Shown here in pieces: positions 7,913 to 16,264 of a stretch of DNA of 64,000 nt. Under the pieces are notes generated by a model. That model did not search any database and was not told where the DNA came from. It saw only the letters and a list, made by a program, of their open reading frames with translations. The translations under genes were made by a program, and so were the position numbers. Numbering within the stretch: position 1 is the first letter of the stretch; each line of letters opens with the position of its first letter. This DNA is from Paenibacillus xylanexedens (lineage in GTDB: Bacteria > Bacillota > Bacilli > Paenibacillales > Paenibacillaceae). Location of the stretch: NCBI RefSeq assembly GCF_007676705.1, contig NZ_VEBF01000008.1, positions 62,001 through 126,000 on the forward strand, read 5' to 3'.

Positions 7913-8925
7913 TGAGTTATGAATTGATTGGTATTTCGGTACTCTGGCTGTTCTTGTACGGCTATCTTATTGTAGCTTCCATTGATTTTGGAGCAGGTTT
8001 CTTCGCCTTTTATGCACGCCTGACGAAGCAGGATCACCTGATTAATCGTCTGATCTCCCGTTATCTATCACCGGTTTGGGAGATCACCAATGTATTTTTT
8101 GTCTTTTTCTATATTGGCATCGTTGGGTTTTTCCCGGATACCGCTTACTATTATGGCTCTGCGCTGATTGTTCCGGGAAGTATTGCCGTCATTTTACTTG
8201 CCATTCGTGGTTCATTCTACGCCTTTGAGAATTATGGTTCCAAAAATAACATCGTATATCTGTTTTTATACGGAGCTACCGGGTTGCTTATTCCGGCGTC
8301 ATTGTCAGTGGCACTGACACTGTCTGAAGGTGGCTTTATTTTGAAGCAGGGAGATACCGTTTCCCTGGATTACTGGGCGTTATTTACGAATCCATTATCG
8401 TGGAGCATCGTTGGACTGGCCATCGTGTCCGTATTGTTCATTAGTGGTTCATTTCTCACATTTTACGCTTCTCGGGCAGAGGATCATTCGGCATTGAAGC
8501 TCATGCGGAACTATGCTTTGTTCTGGAGCACACCGACCATTATTCTCGCGCTGACTGCATTTATATATTTGGGTCAACACAATGAGCGTCATTTTCAAAA
8601 CATGATGGATTTATGGTGGCTGCTGGCGCTTTCCGTTGCGTTTTTCATGATCGCCATGTGGTTGTTGTATAACGGGCGCCGTTACGGTTTAGCTTTTATA
8701 TGCATCATGCTGCAATTTTTCACAGCCTTTTTCGCTTACGGGATTGGGCAATATCCTTATATTCTTGATCCATATATCACGATTCAGAGCAGCGCAACAT
8801 CGCCTGCAATGGGCTTCGCACTCGTCGTTGTGTTTATCGGTGGTCTGTGCCTGTTAATTCCTTCTCTTATTCTGGTCTTCAAACTTTTCCTGTTTGATGC
8901 GGATTATGTGAAAGGGAAAAAATAA
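7912..8925 (+). CDS. cydB: cytochrome bd-type quinol oxidase subunit II (YthB-like)
   Basis: This 337-aa, roughly eight-helix subunit partners CydA. It starts with 'LIGISVLWLFLYGYL' and the family signature 'ASIDFGAGFFAFYA', then 'LSPVWEITNVFFVFF' in place of the usual 'GPVWDGNEVW'. The ATG shares its A with the stop of cydA, so the two are translationally coupled. As in YthB, the sequence is well diverged from E. coli CydB. It is followed after 14 bp by cydD in one operon. Confidence 0.92.
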   Translation: MSYELIGISVLWLFLYGYLIVASIDFGAGFFAFYARLTKQDHLINRLISRYLSPVWEITNVFFVFFYIGIVGFFPDTAYYYGSALIVPGSIAVILLAIRGSFYAFENYGSKNNIVYLFLYGATGLLIPASLSVALTLSEGGFILKQGDTVSLDYWALFTNPLSWSIVGLAIVSVLFISGSFLTFYASRAEDHSALKLMRNYALFWSTPTIILALTAFIYLGQHNERHFQNMMDLWWLLALSVAFFMIAMWLLYNGRRYGLAFICIMLQFFTAFFAYGIGQYPYILDPYITIQSSATSPAMGFALVVVFIGGLCLLIPSLILVFKLFLFDADYVKGKK

Positions 8926-8939
8926 AGGAGGAGCGTTCT

Positions 8940-10766
8940 GTGAAAAGGAAAGCTAAATCCAATCTGATCTCTCAGCAAATGTCTTTACAACAAAAAAACA
9001 GGCTTCTCCTTGTGATGATTTCGCTTGCCCTTGGTGTAGCTATTGTAAGCCAGGCCACATTGGTGGCTGAAGCAGTCCAGCGAATTTTTGTAGAGAAAGC
9101 TTCCTTTTCAACCGTGGTTCTGTTACTGGGCCTATTGCTGGCTGTCATGGCTGTACGTGCACTGTTGTCGTATGGAAACGGGAAAGTGGGCTTGCATATG
9201 GCCGCCCGTGCCAAGACGAATATGCGAGCATCTGTGTTGCAAAACCTAACCCACGCTTCCATGCCTTCAACCCTGAGTGGACAGACGGGAGGAAAGGTCA
9301 GTATTGCTCTCGATGCTGTGGATGAGGCTGACAGTTATTTCAGTCAATATATGCCGCGTATGATGGAAGCCGCGATGATCCCGATTCTGATTCTGGTTGT
9401 TACATTTACGCAGCACGCCAACACAGGTTACATTATGCTATTCACGGCACCGTTTATCCCGCTGTTCATGATTTTGGTGGGACTCCAGACGAAGAACAAA
9501 TCAGAAGAGAAATACGCGCAGCTGGCCGAGTTTTCCGGTACATTCTTGGATTCGCTTCAGGGGCTGGTTACGTTAAAAATATTCGGACGGGCTAAACGTC
9601 AGCAACAGGAGATTGAACGCAGTAGCCTGGGTTATCGTGATGCCACAATGGGCATTTTGAAGATTGCGTTTACGAATACGTTTATGCTGGAATCGATTGT
9701 GATGTTAAGCATCGGTATTGTCGCGCTTGAACTGGCGATCCAGTTACTTGTTTTCAAATCGATGACCTTCCACACGGCCTTTCTCGTGTTGTTGCTCGTG
9801 CCCGAGTTCTACAGTCTGTTGAAGAATACGGGGACGGCTTTTCACAGCGGTCGCACCAGTATGGGAGCGATTCGCAAGGTGGAACAGATGCTTGCGGACA
9901 CAAGTGTCACAAGCATGCCAACCGAGCATGAGAAAGCTGAGAAGGCTACACATACCAGTGATACTAATGATCTAATGGTGCAGCAGACTGGGGTACATGC
10001 CCCTCGTACAGAGTTGATTCCAATGCCACCAACCATTGAACTGGACCATGTCCGGTTCCAGTACGCTCCTGATTCCTTTGGACTTGAGACAGGACAGATC
10101 TCGATTGGACCGGGAGAACAGATTGCTATTGTAGGCAAAAGTGGCTCAGGTAAAACCACGCTGCTTCATCTCTTTGCCGGTTTACTGAAATCAGATTCGG
10201 GAGCGGTTCTGGTTAACGGGAGCCAGCTTTCGTCATACGAGGAGGCTGCATGGTTCGAGCGTGTTAGCTACATTACACAGCATCCGTATATTTTTGCAGG
10301 TACATTTGCCGAAAATATTTCGATTGGCGCGGGTCGGAACGTCTCCAGAGCTGAAATTGAGCAGGCGGCAGAGGAAGCAGGGCTTGCTGTAGTTGTCGCA
10401 CAATTGGAGCAAGGCTTGGATACGTTTGTTGGTGAAGGTGGCCGGGGTTTATCTGGTGGGGAAAAGCAGCGACTTGCCTTAGCACGTGCTTTTCTGAAGA
10501 GACCATCCGTCATTTTATTCGATGAACCCACAGTCGGACTGGATCTGCACACTGAGCGGGTACTGCAACAATCCATTGCGTCATTAGCCAAAACGGCAAC
10601 GATGATTACGGTGGCACACCGTTTATATACGATTCAACATGCGGACAACATTTTGTTTATGGACAATGGGGTGTTGGTGGATTCAGGACATCATGAAGCG
10701 CTTCTGGCGCGCCTGCCTCAATATGCGGAGATGGTGGATGTACAACGGAAAGGAGGGTTAGCATGA
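8940..10766 (+). CDS. cydD: ABC transporter CydD (cytochrome bd assembly)
   Basis: This 608-aa protein is a half-transporter with an N-terminal six-helix export domain (about residues 20-320) and a C-terminal ATPase. Walker A is 'GKSGSGKTT' near 399, the signature is 'LSGGEKQR' near 503, and Walker B is 'VILFDEP'. CydDC exports cysteine/glutathione or handles heme in the envelope and is needed to assemble the bd oxidase; that is family knowledge. The start is a GTG 8 nt after AAGGAGG. A low-complexity linker of about 50 residues ('TEHEKAEKATHTSDTNDL') precedes the ATPase. It overlaps cydC by 4 bp. Confidence 0.9.
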   Translation: MKRKAKSNLISQQMSLQQKNRLLLVMISLALGVAIVSQATLVAEAVQRIFVEKASFSTVVLLLGLLLAVMAVRALLSYGNGKVGLHMAARAKTNMRASVLQNLTHASMPSTLSGQTGGKVSIALDAVDEADSYFSQYMPRMMEAAMIPILILVVTFTQHANTGYIMLFTAPFIPLFMILVGLQTKNKSEEKYAQLAEFSGTFLDSLQGLVTLKIFGRAKRQQQEIERSSLGYRDATMGILKIAFTNTFMLESIVMLSIGIVALELAIQLLVFKSMTFHTAFLVLLLVPEFYSLLKNTGTAFHSGRTSMGAIRKVEQMLADTSVTSMPTEHEKAEKATHTSDTNDLMVQQTGVHAPRTELIPMPPTIELDHVRFQYAPDSFGLETGQISIGPGEQIAIVGKSGSGKTTLLHLFAGLLKSDSGAVLVNGSQLSSYEEAAWFERVSYITQHPYIFAGTFAENISIGAGRNVSRAEIEQAAEEAGLAVVVAQLEQGLDTFVGEGGRGLSGGEKQRLALARAFLKRPSVILFDEPTVGLDLHTERVLQQSIASLAKTATMITVAHRLYTIQHADNILFMDNGVLVDSGHHEALLARLPQYAEMVDVQRKGGLA

Positions 10767-12490
10767 ATGAGCTGACGATTCTGTCAAAAGCGATGATTCA
10801 AGAGCGCAAGGATATCTTGCTTTCGATATTGGGCGGATTTATCGCCGGCATAGCAGGGGTAGCTCTCTTTTCCGCGAGCGGCTACATGATATCGCAAACG
10901 GTATTTGCTCCACCGCTGTACACCTTAATTGTACTCACTTCCATGGTCAAACTGCTCGGTTTCCTTCGAGCGGCGAGCCGCTACGGAGAACGTTTGTATT
11001 CCCACAGGGCAACGTTCTCCATGTTGAGCCGTTTGCGGACATCTTTTTTTGCCAAACTGTTTCCGGTAACGCCGGGTATCTTGAACAAAAATCGAAGCGG
11101 GGATCTGCTTGCGCGGATCGTAGGTGATGTGGAAAGTTTACAAAATTACTTTTTGCGCGTCGCATACCCACCGATCATTGTCGTGATGGTGTTTTTGGCT
11201 ACCATGCTGTTCACATCGGCCTTTTCGATCTGGATTGCGGGCTTGCTAGTATTAGGAATGCTCATTACGGCCTTTGGTGTACCTGGAATTGTCTTGCTCG
11301 GCCAGCGAAAAATACATGGACGTGTTCGTCAGCAACGGGCTGTGCTGTCCACGGAAGTAACTGAAGTGTTGTATGGTTTCCGGGATTTGAAAGTATACGG
11401 TCAATTGGAACAGCGCGAGCAGCAGCTTCAGCAGGCTTCAGCTGCATTGACAATGGAACAGAAGCAAGCCGCTTCGCACTTGCTGCGTGGGCAATCCATG
11501 CACGTTTTTGTGACGTATCTCGTTACATGGGGTGTGCTGGCACTGAGCGCCTTTTTAATTGTGAATGGAGCGTTTGCCGGTGTATTCCTCGCCATGCTAA
11601 TCCTGGCCACGCAGACCGTGTTCGAAGAAGCTGCGGCAATGGCCACGTTGCCCTTCTATAAACAGGATAGCGAACATGCAGCCAAACGACTGACGGAAAC
11701 GGTGCCCGCCTCCGATGTACAATCTGTGCAGCCAAGTGGTGAAATGTCTGCCGATCAGGCGGTTTCGATTGAACTATCCGGTGTTGGCTTTCAATATGAA
11801 GGGGAATGGAGACCCGCGCTGAGGGAAATATCCCTACAACTTGCAGCAGGCACCAAAACAGCAATTGTCGGGCCAAGCGGTTCAGGCAAGTCAACGATTA
11901 TCGATTTGCTACTCAAGTTGCGTGCGCCAACGTCTGGCGATATACGCTTAAACGATGTTCTGGTAAAGGAACTAAATGAAGAAAGTATCTGGCAAAACGC
12001 GAATGTGGTGTTACAACAAAGTCATTTCTTCCGGGGAACCATTCGGGACAACCTTCTTCTGAACGGAGAAGAACATTCGGATGAACATCTGTCGGCTGTG
12101 TTGGATAAAGTACAACTGCCGAATAAGTTGTTGACCGACATGGTGTATGAAAAAGGGGAGAACCTGTCGGATGGTGAGAAACAGCGGCTGGCTCTGGCAC
12201 GGGCTATGCTGCGCAAAGGACGGTTGTGGCTTTTGGACGAACCAACGTCCTCACTGGATTACGTCACAGAGAAACATGTGCTCCAGCATCTTCTTGCACA
12301 AGCTGCAGAAGATACACTTCTCCTGATCTGCCATCGACTGACGGGATTGGAAGAGATGGATCGGATTGTGGTCATGGACCAAGGCAAGATTGTGGAATCG
12401 GGTTCCTTCTCCGAGCTTATGGAGCAAAAAGGCTATTTTTATGAAATGAAGCAAATTGAACGACAGCTGATTGGAGACATCGGGGCGTGA
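10763..12490 (+). CDS. cydC: ABC transporter CydC (cytochrome bd assembly)
   Basis: This 575-aa partner of CydD has the same build: six membrane helices (about residues 15-300) and an ATPase with Walker A 'GPSGSGKST' near 370 and Walker B 'LWLLDEP'. Its signature motif reads 'LSDGEKQR', with Asp where CydD has Gly. Such slight departures are common in heterodimeric ABC exporters, where one site is degenerate. The ATGA overlap with cydD gives translational coupling. It is the last gene of the cydABDC operon, and a terminator follows. Confidence 0.9.
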   Translation: MNELTILSKAMIQERKDILLSILGGFIAGIAGVALFSASGYMISQTVFAPPLYTLIVLTSMVKLLGFLRAASRYGERLYSHRATFSMLSRLRTSFFAKLFPVTPGILNKNRSGDLLARIVGDVESLQNYFLRVAYPPIIVVMVFLATMLFTSAFSIWIAGLLVLGMLITAFGVPGIVLLGQRKIHGRVRQQRAVLSTEVTEVLYGFRDLKVYGQLEQREQQLQQASAALTMEQKQAASHLLRGQSMHVFVTYLVTWGVLALSAFLIVNGAFAGVFLAMLILATQTVFEEAAAMATLPFYKQDSEHAAKRLTETVPASDVQSVQPSGEMSADQAVSIELSGVGFQYEGEWRPALREISLQLAAGTKTAIVGPSGSGKSTIIDLLLKLRAPTSGDIRLNDVLVKELNEESIWQNANVVLQQSHFFRGTIRDNLLLNGEEHSDEHLSAVLDKVQLPNKLLTDMVYEKGENLSDGEKQRLALARAMLRKGRLWLLDEPTSSLDYVTEKHVLQHLLAQAAEDTLLLICHRLTGLEEMDRIVVMDQGKIVESGSFSELMEQKGYFYEMKQIERQLIGDIGA

Positions 12491-12572
12491 GAATGTAGTT
12501 ATTAAGTGAAAAATTCTGTCGGTCTTCGAGATTGAAGAAAATTTCAATAAATCAATTTTTATAAATTTAACT

Positions 12573-12618
12573 AAACCCCAAAGGATGCGCTACATATGCT
12601 CCTTGGGGTTTGTTTTTG
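12573..12618 (+). terminator. intrinsic terminator of the cyd operon
   Basis: AAACCCCAA (12573-12581) pairs with TTGGGGTTT (12603-12611), followed by GTTTTT. Confidence 0.8.
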
Positions 12619-12656
12619 ATATAATAGTATTTTTATGTCTATAAAGGAGATGGATG

Positions 12657-13182
12657 ATGAGAAAATATAAGTGGGATATTGTTTTTTATTTGGCCGTATT
12701 TTTATCCTCTGGGTTGGGAAACACGTATGGACCGCGTCGAGGCTTTTCTACGCAGACAGGAGAATACCCCAAAGCTTTATATCTATTACGTTCTTGCAAA
12801 CAGACTTGATGATGAATTAGAACACACAATAGAGCGCATTAGAAATGAGGACACGAATAAAAGGACCCAAGCAGTCTATAATGCAGCTTACGGCATCTAC
12901 CGCAACGACTTGGTAGCTGTTCGTACTGCGGTACAGAATATGCGAAGATCGGATTATCGTACATATTATGAAACGTATTTGCTTATGGAAGAAGGAAAAA
13001 GTGATCAGGCGAGGGAACACTTGAAATCCATTAACAAGGTCTGGATGAGATCTTCTCTTCTTGCAGCGATCGAACTAAAAGCGGGACAACGCGAGACTGC
13101 GATTCAGCAATTACAAGAAGCAATGCATGCTGTCAGAGGCGTCCATCGTTATATGATATTTAAGGAATCAGAGAGATACTAA
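12657..13182 (+). pseudogene. frameshifted, internally deleted paralogue of the gene at 50078
   Basis: An AAAGGAG and ATG at 12657 begin 'MRKYKWDIVFYLAVF', which matches the N-terminus of the intact protein at 50078. The frame then ends in nonsense. The homology resumes in another frame at 'FYPLGWETRMDRVEAFL' and runs to 13182 ('YVLANRLDDELE', 'NAAYGIYRND', 'RRSDYRTYYETYLLMEEGKS', 'KVWMRSSLLAAIELKAG'). About 95-98 nt covering both membrane helices have been lost, probably by recombination at short T-rich matches (GTATTT/TTTTTATCC). An ATG at 12679 could still give a 167-aa soluble fragment, but it has no ribosome site. The C-terminal half shows no stops, so decay is recent. Confidence 0.7.
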
Positions 13183-13232
13183 ACGGTGACTAAAAATCTT
13201 TCTTGCAATAAATTACAACTGACATGGATAAG

Positions 13233-13262
13233 AGCTTGTTCCTATGTGGAGCAAGCTTTTAT
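13233..13262 (+). terminator. intrinsic terminator
   Basis: AGCTTGTTCC (13233-13242) pairs with GGAGCAAGCT (13248-13257), one wobble, then TTTA. The rest of the 341-bp gap to 13524 holds only a TATAAT-like element at about 13450; I see no gene in it. Confidence 0.65.
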
Positions 13263-13523
13263 CTTTGGTATTAAAGGACAAGAGTATACAGAGTAGCTAA
13301 ACGGTTTGGCAGAACAGAGAACACCTGAATTAAAATGTACCCTAACCAGTTAGCCTGTCTGAGGAAAATCTTAAACTTGTATACTCGTGAAGATAGTCTT
13401 ATTGAACATCCCATTAATCATAATGTTATAGCGTAGAAACTCAATTGATGTATAATGACGCAGGAACTCTATAATCAAAATGAAATAAATACAAATTCAA
13501 AATAGCATGATCTGAGGTGTACG

Positions 13524-14219
13524 ATGAATCGCTTATTACTCGTAGAAGATGATGAAAATCTGGTGTTTGGTATTCAATATACACTGTCCAATGAAGGATA
13601 TGAGGTCGTTGTGGCGGGGAACTTGGAAGAAGCTAGACAGGCACTGCAGGCAAAGACGATCGATCTGATTTTGTTGGATGTCACTTTGCCTGATGGATCG
13701 GGATATCAACTATGTAGTGAGATTCGGGCAACGTCGCAAGTGCCCATTATCTTTTTGACGGCTTTGGATGAGGAAGCAAACGTAGTCGCAGGGCTTGACC
13801 TCGGAGCAGATGACTATGTAACCAAGCCTGTTCGAACCAAAGAACTTATTTCACGAATTAAAGCCGTATTACGACGTAACAACAGGGGAAAACAAGAAGT
13901 AAGCTTATGGATATCCGATAACATCCAGGTGCGTATTTTAGAAGGAACTGTACTCAAAAACAATAGTGAAATTACACTGACGGCGCTTGAATATCGACTA
14001 CTATTGATGTTGATCTCTCATCCGAAGCAGATATGCAGCAGAAGTTCAATTCTGAATCATCTTTGGGATCTGTCGGGCGACTTCATTGATGATAATACGC
14101 TCTCTGTCCATATCCGCAGGTTAAGAGAGAAAGTCGAAGATATTCCTGCAGCACCGCAGTATATCGTAACCGTTCGGGGGATCGGATATAAATGGAACGT
14201 GGAAGTTATAGGGAGATGA
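13524..14219 (+). CDS. OmpR-family response regulator
   Basis: The protein is 231 aa: a receiver domain (1-115) with acidic pocket 'VEDDE', phospho-acceptor Asp52 in 'LILLDVTLP', Thr79 and Lys101 ('YVTKPV'). A winged-helix output domain (about 130-228) ends in 'YIVTVRGIGYKW'. It should bind DNA as a dimer when phosphorylated by the kinase that follows. The order regulator, kinase, ABC ATPase, ABC permease is the common layout for Firmicute systems that sense and remove antimicrobial peptides or other envelope threats, so the ABC genes at 15575 are the likely target. That function is inference from context. Confidence 0.92.
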   Translation: MNRLLLVEDDENLVFGIQYTLSNEGYEVVVAGNLEEARQALQAKTIDLILLDVTLPDGSGYQLCSEIRATSQVPIIFLTALDEEANVVAGLDLGADDYVTKPVRTKELISRIKAVLRRNNRGKQEVSLWISDNIQVRILEGTVLKNNSEITLTALEYRLLLMLISHPKQICSRSSILNHLWDLSGDFIDDNTLSVHIRRLREKVEDIPAAPQYIVTVRGIGYKWNVEVIGR

Positions 14220-14221
14220 AC

Positions 14222-15469
14222 ATGTTTGAAGTCATGCGAAATCCAGAGTGGAAATCCATCGCCATTAAAGTACTTGCTCTGCAAGTTCTTTTGTCGTTCG
14301 TGATGTTCTTTTACATGCAGCATCAAGTCGGTAGCATTAATACAACCATTGTGAATCAGAATAGCGCCCTAATCGGGCATTTGTTAATGAAAGATCCCCA
14401 GTTGGAGAATGAGGTGATTCACTTTGTTACCCAAGGTGCCCAGGCCGATGAACTTGCTGAGGGGCAACGTATCCTTGCACAATACGGATATCAGGCGGGT
14501 ATGTCTTTAGAAGATCAGCCGGCTCTTTCAGGACTAGCATTACCCTTAAAAACAGCGACTCAAGTATTGTTGTTCCTGATCCCACTCATGGTATTGCTTC
14601 TGTGGGAGTATCGTAAATTTTTCGTAAAAATCAGAACGATTTCTCATGCAGCGGAGCAGGTTGTGGAACAGCAATTCGATAAAAAACTGCCTGAGACGGA
14701 GGATGGAGACTTCGGCTCACTTGGCCGGAGCTTCAATGCGATGGCTGGAAGACTAACCAACAGCCTGGAGCTACTCCAGCAGGAAAAAACCTTTCTGCGC
14801 AATCTGTTATCCGACATTTCTCACCAGCTCAAGACACCCCTGGCCTCTCTGATTGTGTTCAATGAGAATCTGCTGAATGATCCCGGGATGAAAGAAGAAA
14901 TGAGAATGACGTTTCTGGAACGAAGTCGGCAGCAGCTTGACCGAATGGAATGGCTCATCATCAGCTTGCTCAAGCTGGCACGAGTCGAAGCGGGAGCAAT
15001 TGGATTTCGAAAAGAAAGGATCGAGCTAAGGGAGATGGTGGAGAGCGCTGTCTATTCACTTCGGACGGTAGCAGACCAGAAACGGCAGACGATCTCCATC
15101 CTCGGTAGTGAAAATGCGTTTGTGCAGGCGGATGAAGAATGGCTCAAGGAAGCTGTTATGAATTTGATAAAAAATGCACTGGAACACACCCCGCCAGAGG
15201 GTGAGGTTCAAATCCATTTGGAAGAAAACGCACTGTTTGATACGATCATTATCCATGACAACGGCGAAGGTATTCATCCCGATGATATGCCTCATATTTT
15301 CAAACGATTCTATAAAGGCAAGAACCATAACAAGCCCAACAGTATAGGGATTGGTCTGGCTTTGACCAAATCGATCATTGAGGAACAACAAGGGATCATT
15401 ACGGTGGAGAGTGTGCCTCAAGAAGGGACAACATTCAGAATTTTGTTTTTCAAAAAAGAGTGGACTTAA
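14222..15469 (+). CDS. sensor histidine kinase
   Basis: This 415-aa kinase starts at the ATG at 14222, 6 nt after GGGAG; an ATG at 14216 is too close to that site. TM1 is at about residues 12-33 and TM2 at about 111-129, enclosing an extracellular loop of roughly 75 residues. HAMP comes next, then the dimerisation helix with His201 ('SDISHQLKTPLASL'). The ATPase has an N box ('NLIKNALEHTP'), 'DNGEGI' and 'GIGLAL'. The sizeable sensor loop sets it apart from BceS-type intramembrane kinases, which have almost none. It partners the response regulator at 13524. Confidence 0.9.
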   Translation: MFEVMRNPEWKSIAIKVLALQVLLSFVMFFYMQHQVGSINTTIVNQNSALIGHLLMKDPQLENEVIHFVTQGAQADELAEGQRILAQYGYQAGMSLEDQPALSGLALPLKTATQVLLFLIPLMVLLLWEYRKFFVKIRTISHAAEQVVEQQFDKKLPETEDGDFGSLGRSFNAMAGRLTNSLELLQQEKTFLRNLLSDISHQLKTPLASLIVFNENLLNDPGMKEEMRMTFLERSRQQLDRMEWLIISLLKLARVEAGAIGFRKERIELREMVESAVYSLRTVADQKRQTISILGSENAFVQADEEWLKEAVMNLIKNALEHTPPEGEVQIHLEENALFDTIIIHDNGEGIHPDDMPHIFKRFYKGKNHNKPNSIGIGLALTKSIIEEQQGIITVESVPQEGTTFRILFFKKEWT

Positions 15470-15502
15470 GAAGAAGCTTACGATAATGTAAGCTTCTTCT
15501 TC
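15470..15502 (+). terminator. strong stem-loop between the two-component and ABC genes
   Basis: GAAGAAGCTTAC (15470-15481) and GTAAGCTTCTTC (15488-15499) pair perfectly around a 6-nt loop. The following bases are TTCACTTC rather than a T run, so it may reduce rather than stop transcription into the ABC genes. Confidence 0.5.
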
Positions 15503-15574
15503 ACTTCAACGTAAGCTTCCACACCTATAATGACAATCAAGCAATGTTAATCATACAACTGGAGGTACAACAGG

Positions 15575-16264
15575 GTGGAAATTTTGAAGACCGATCATTT
15601 ATGTAAAATATACGGAAGTGCTGAGGCTAGGGTGGAAGCATTGAGAGATGTTAATCTGTCCGTCAATCAAGGAGAATTCGTTGCGATCGTGGGCGCCAGT
15701 GGATCTGGCAAAAGCTCATTGCTGCATCTGCTCGGGGGAGTTGATCAACCGACAAGTGGCCAAGTCATTATTGATGGTATGGACCTGTATTCTCAAAGTG
15801 AAAATGAATTGGCTGTGTTCAGAAGACGTAAAATCGGTTTTATTTTTCAATCGTATAACTTGATCCCGGTGTTAACTGCGGAAGAAAACATTAAATTGCC
15901 GATGCTGCTTGAGAATAAACATGTGGACGAGGGTTATCTTGAGGAATTATTGAGCGTGCTGGGACTCAGCGATCGAAGGCAGCATCTTCCGTCCCAATTA
16001 TCAGGCGGGCAACAGCAGCGAACTGCAATTGGACGTGCATTGATTAATAAACCATCGATTATTCTGGCGGATGAACCAACCGGCAATCTGGACAGCAAGA
16101 ACAGTAAAGAGATTGTGGATCTGCTTACCTTCTCCGTCAGAAAGTACAATCAAACCTTGATTATGATCACACATGATTTGAATGTGGCCCAGCGAGCGGA
16201 CCGTGTTGTAAATATAAAAGATGGTACACTCTTGCAGCAAACAGGGGTGAAAGATCGTGAATAG
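15575..16264 (+). CDS. ABC transporter ATPase, MacB/LolD type
   Basis: This 229-aa ATPase has Walker A 'GASGSGKSS' (about 39-47), Q-loop 'GFIFQSYNL', signature 'SGGQQQR' (about 142), Walker B 'IILADEPTGNLDS' and the switch His in 'MITHD'. The 'DEPTGNLDS' string is typical of the MacB/LolD/FtsE group, which work with FtsX-like permeases as mechanotransmitters or efflux pumps. It starts at a GTG 9 nt after GGAGG and overlaps the permease gene by 8 bp. It should power the 886-aa permease. Confidence 0.92.
   Translation: MEILKTDHLCKIYGSAEARVEALRDVNLSVNQGEFVAIVGASGSGKSSLLHLLGGVDQPTSGQVIIDGMDLYSQSENELAVFRRRKIGFIFQSYNLIPVLTAEENIKLPMLLENKHVDEGYLEELLSVLGLSDRRQHLPSQLSGGQQQRTAIGRALINKPSIILADEPTGNLDSKNSKEIVDLLTFSVRKYNQTLIMITHDLNVAQRADRVVNIKDGTLLQQTGVKDRE

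Noticed and set aside
12679..13182. Independent 167-aa gene with its own ATG
   Set aside because: The N-terminal residues come from an out-of-frame reading of the paralogue's first membrane helix, and the ribosome site belongs to the ATG at 12657. It is better described as a broken copy.
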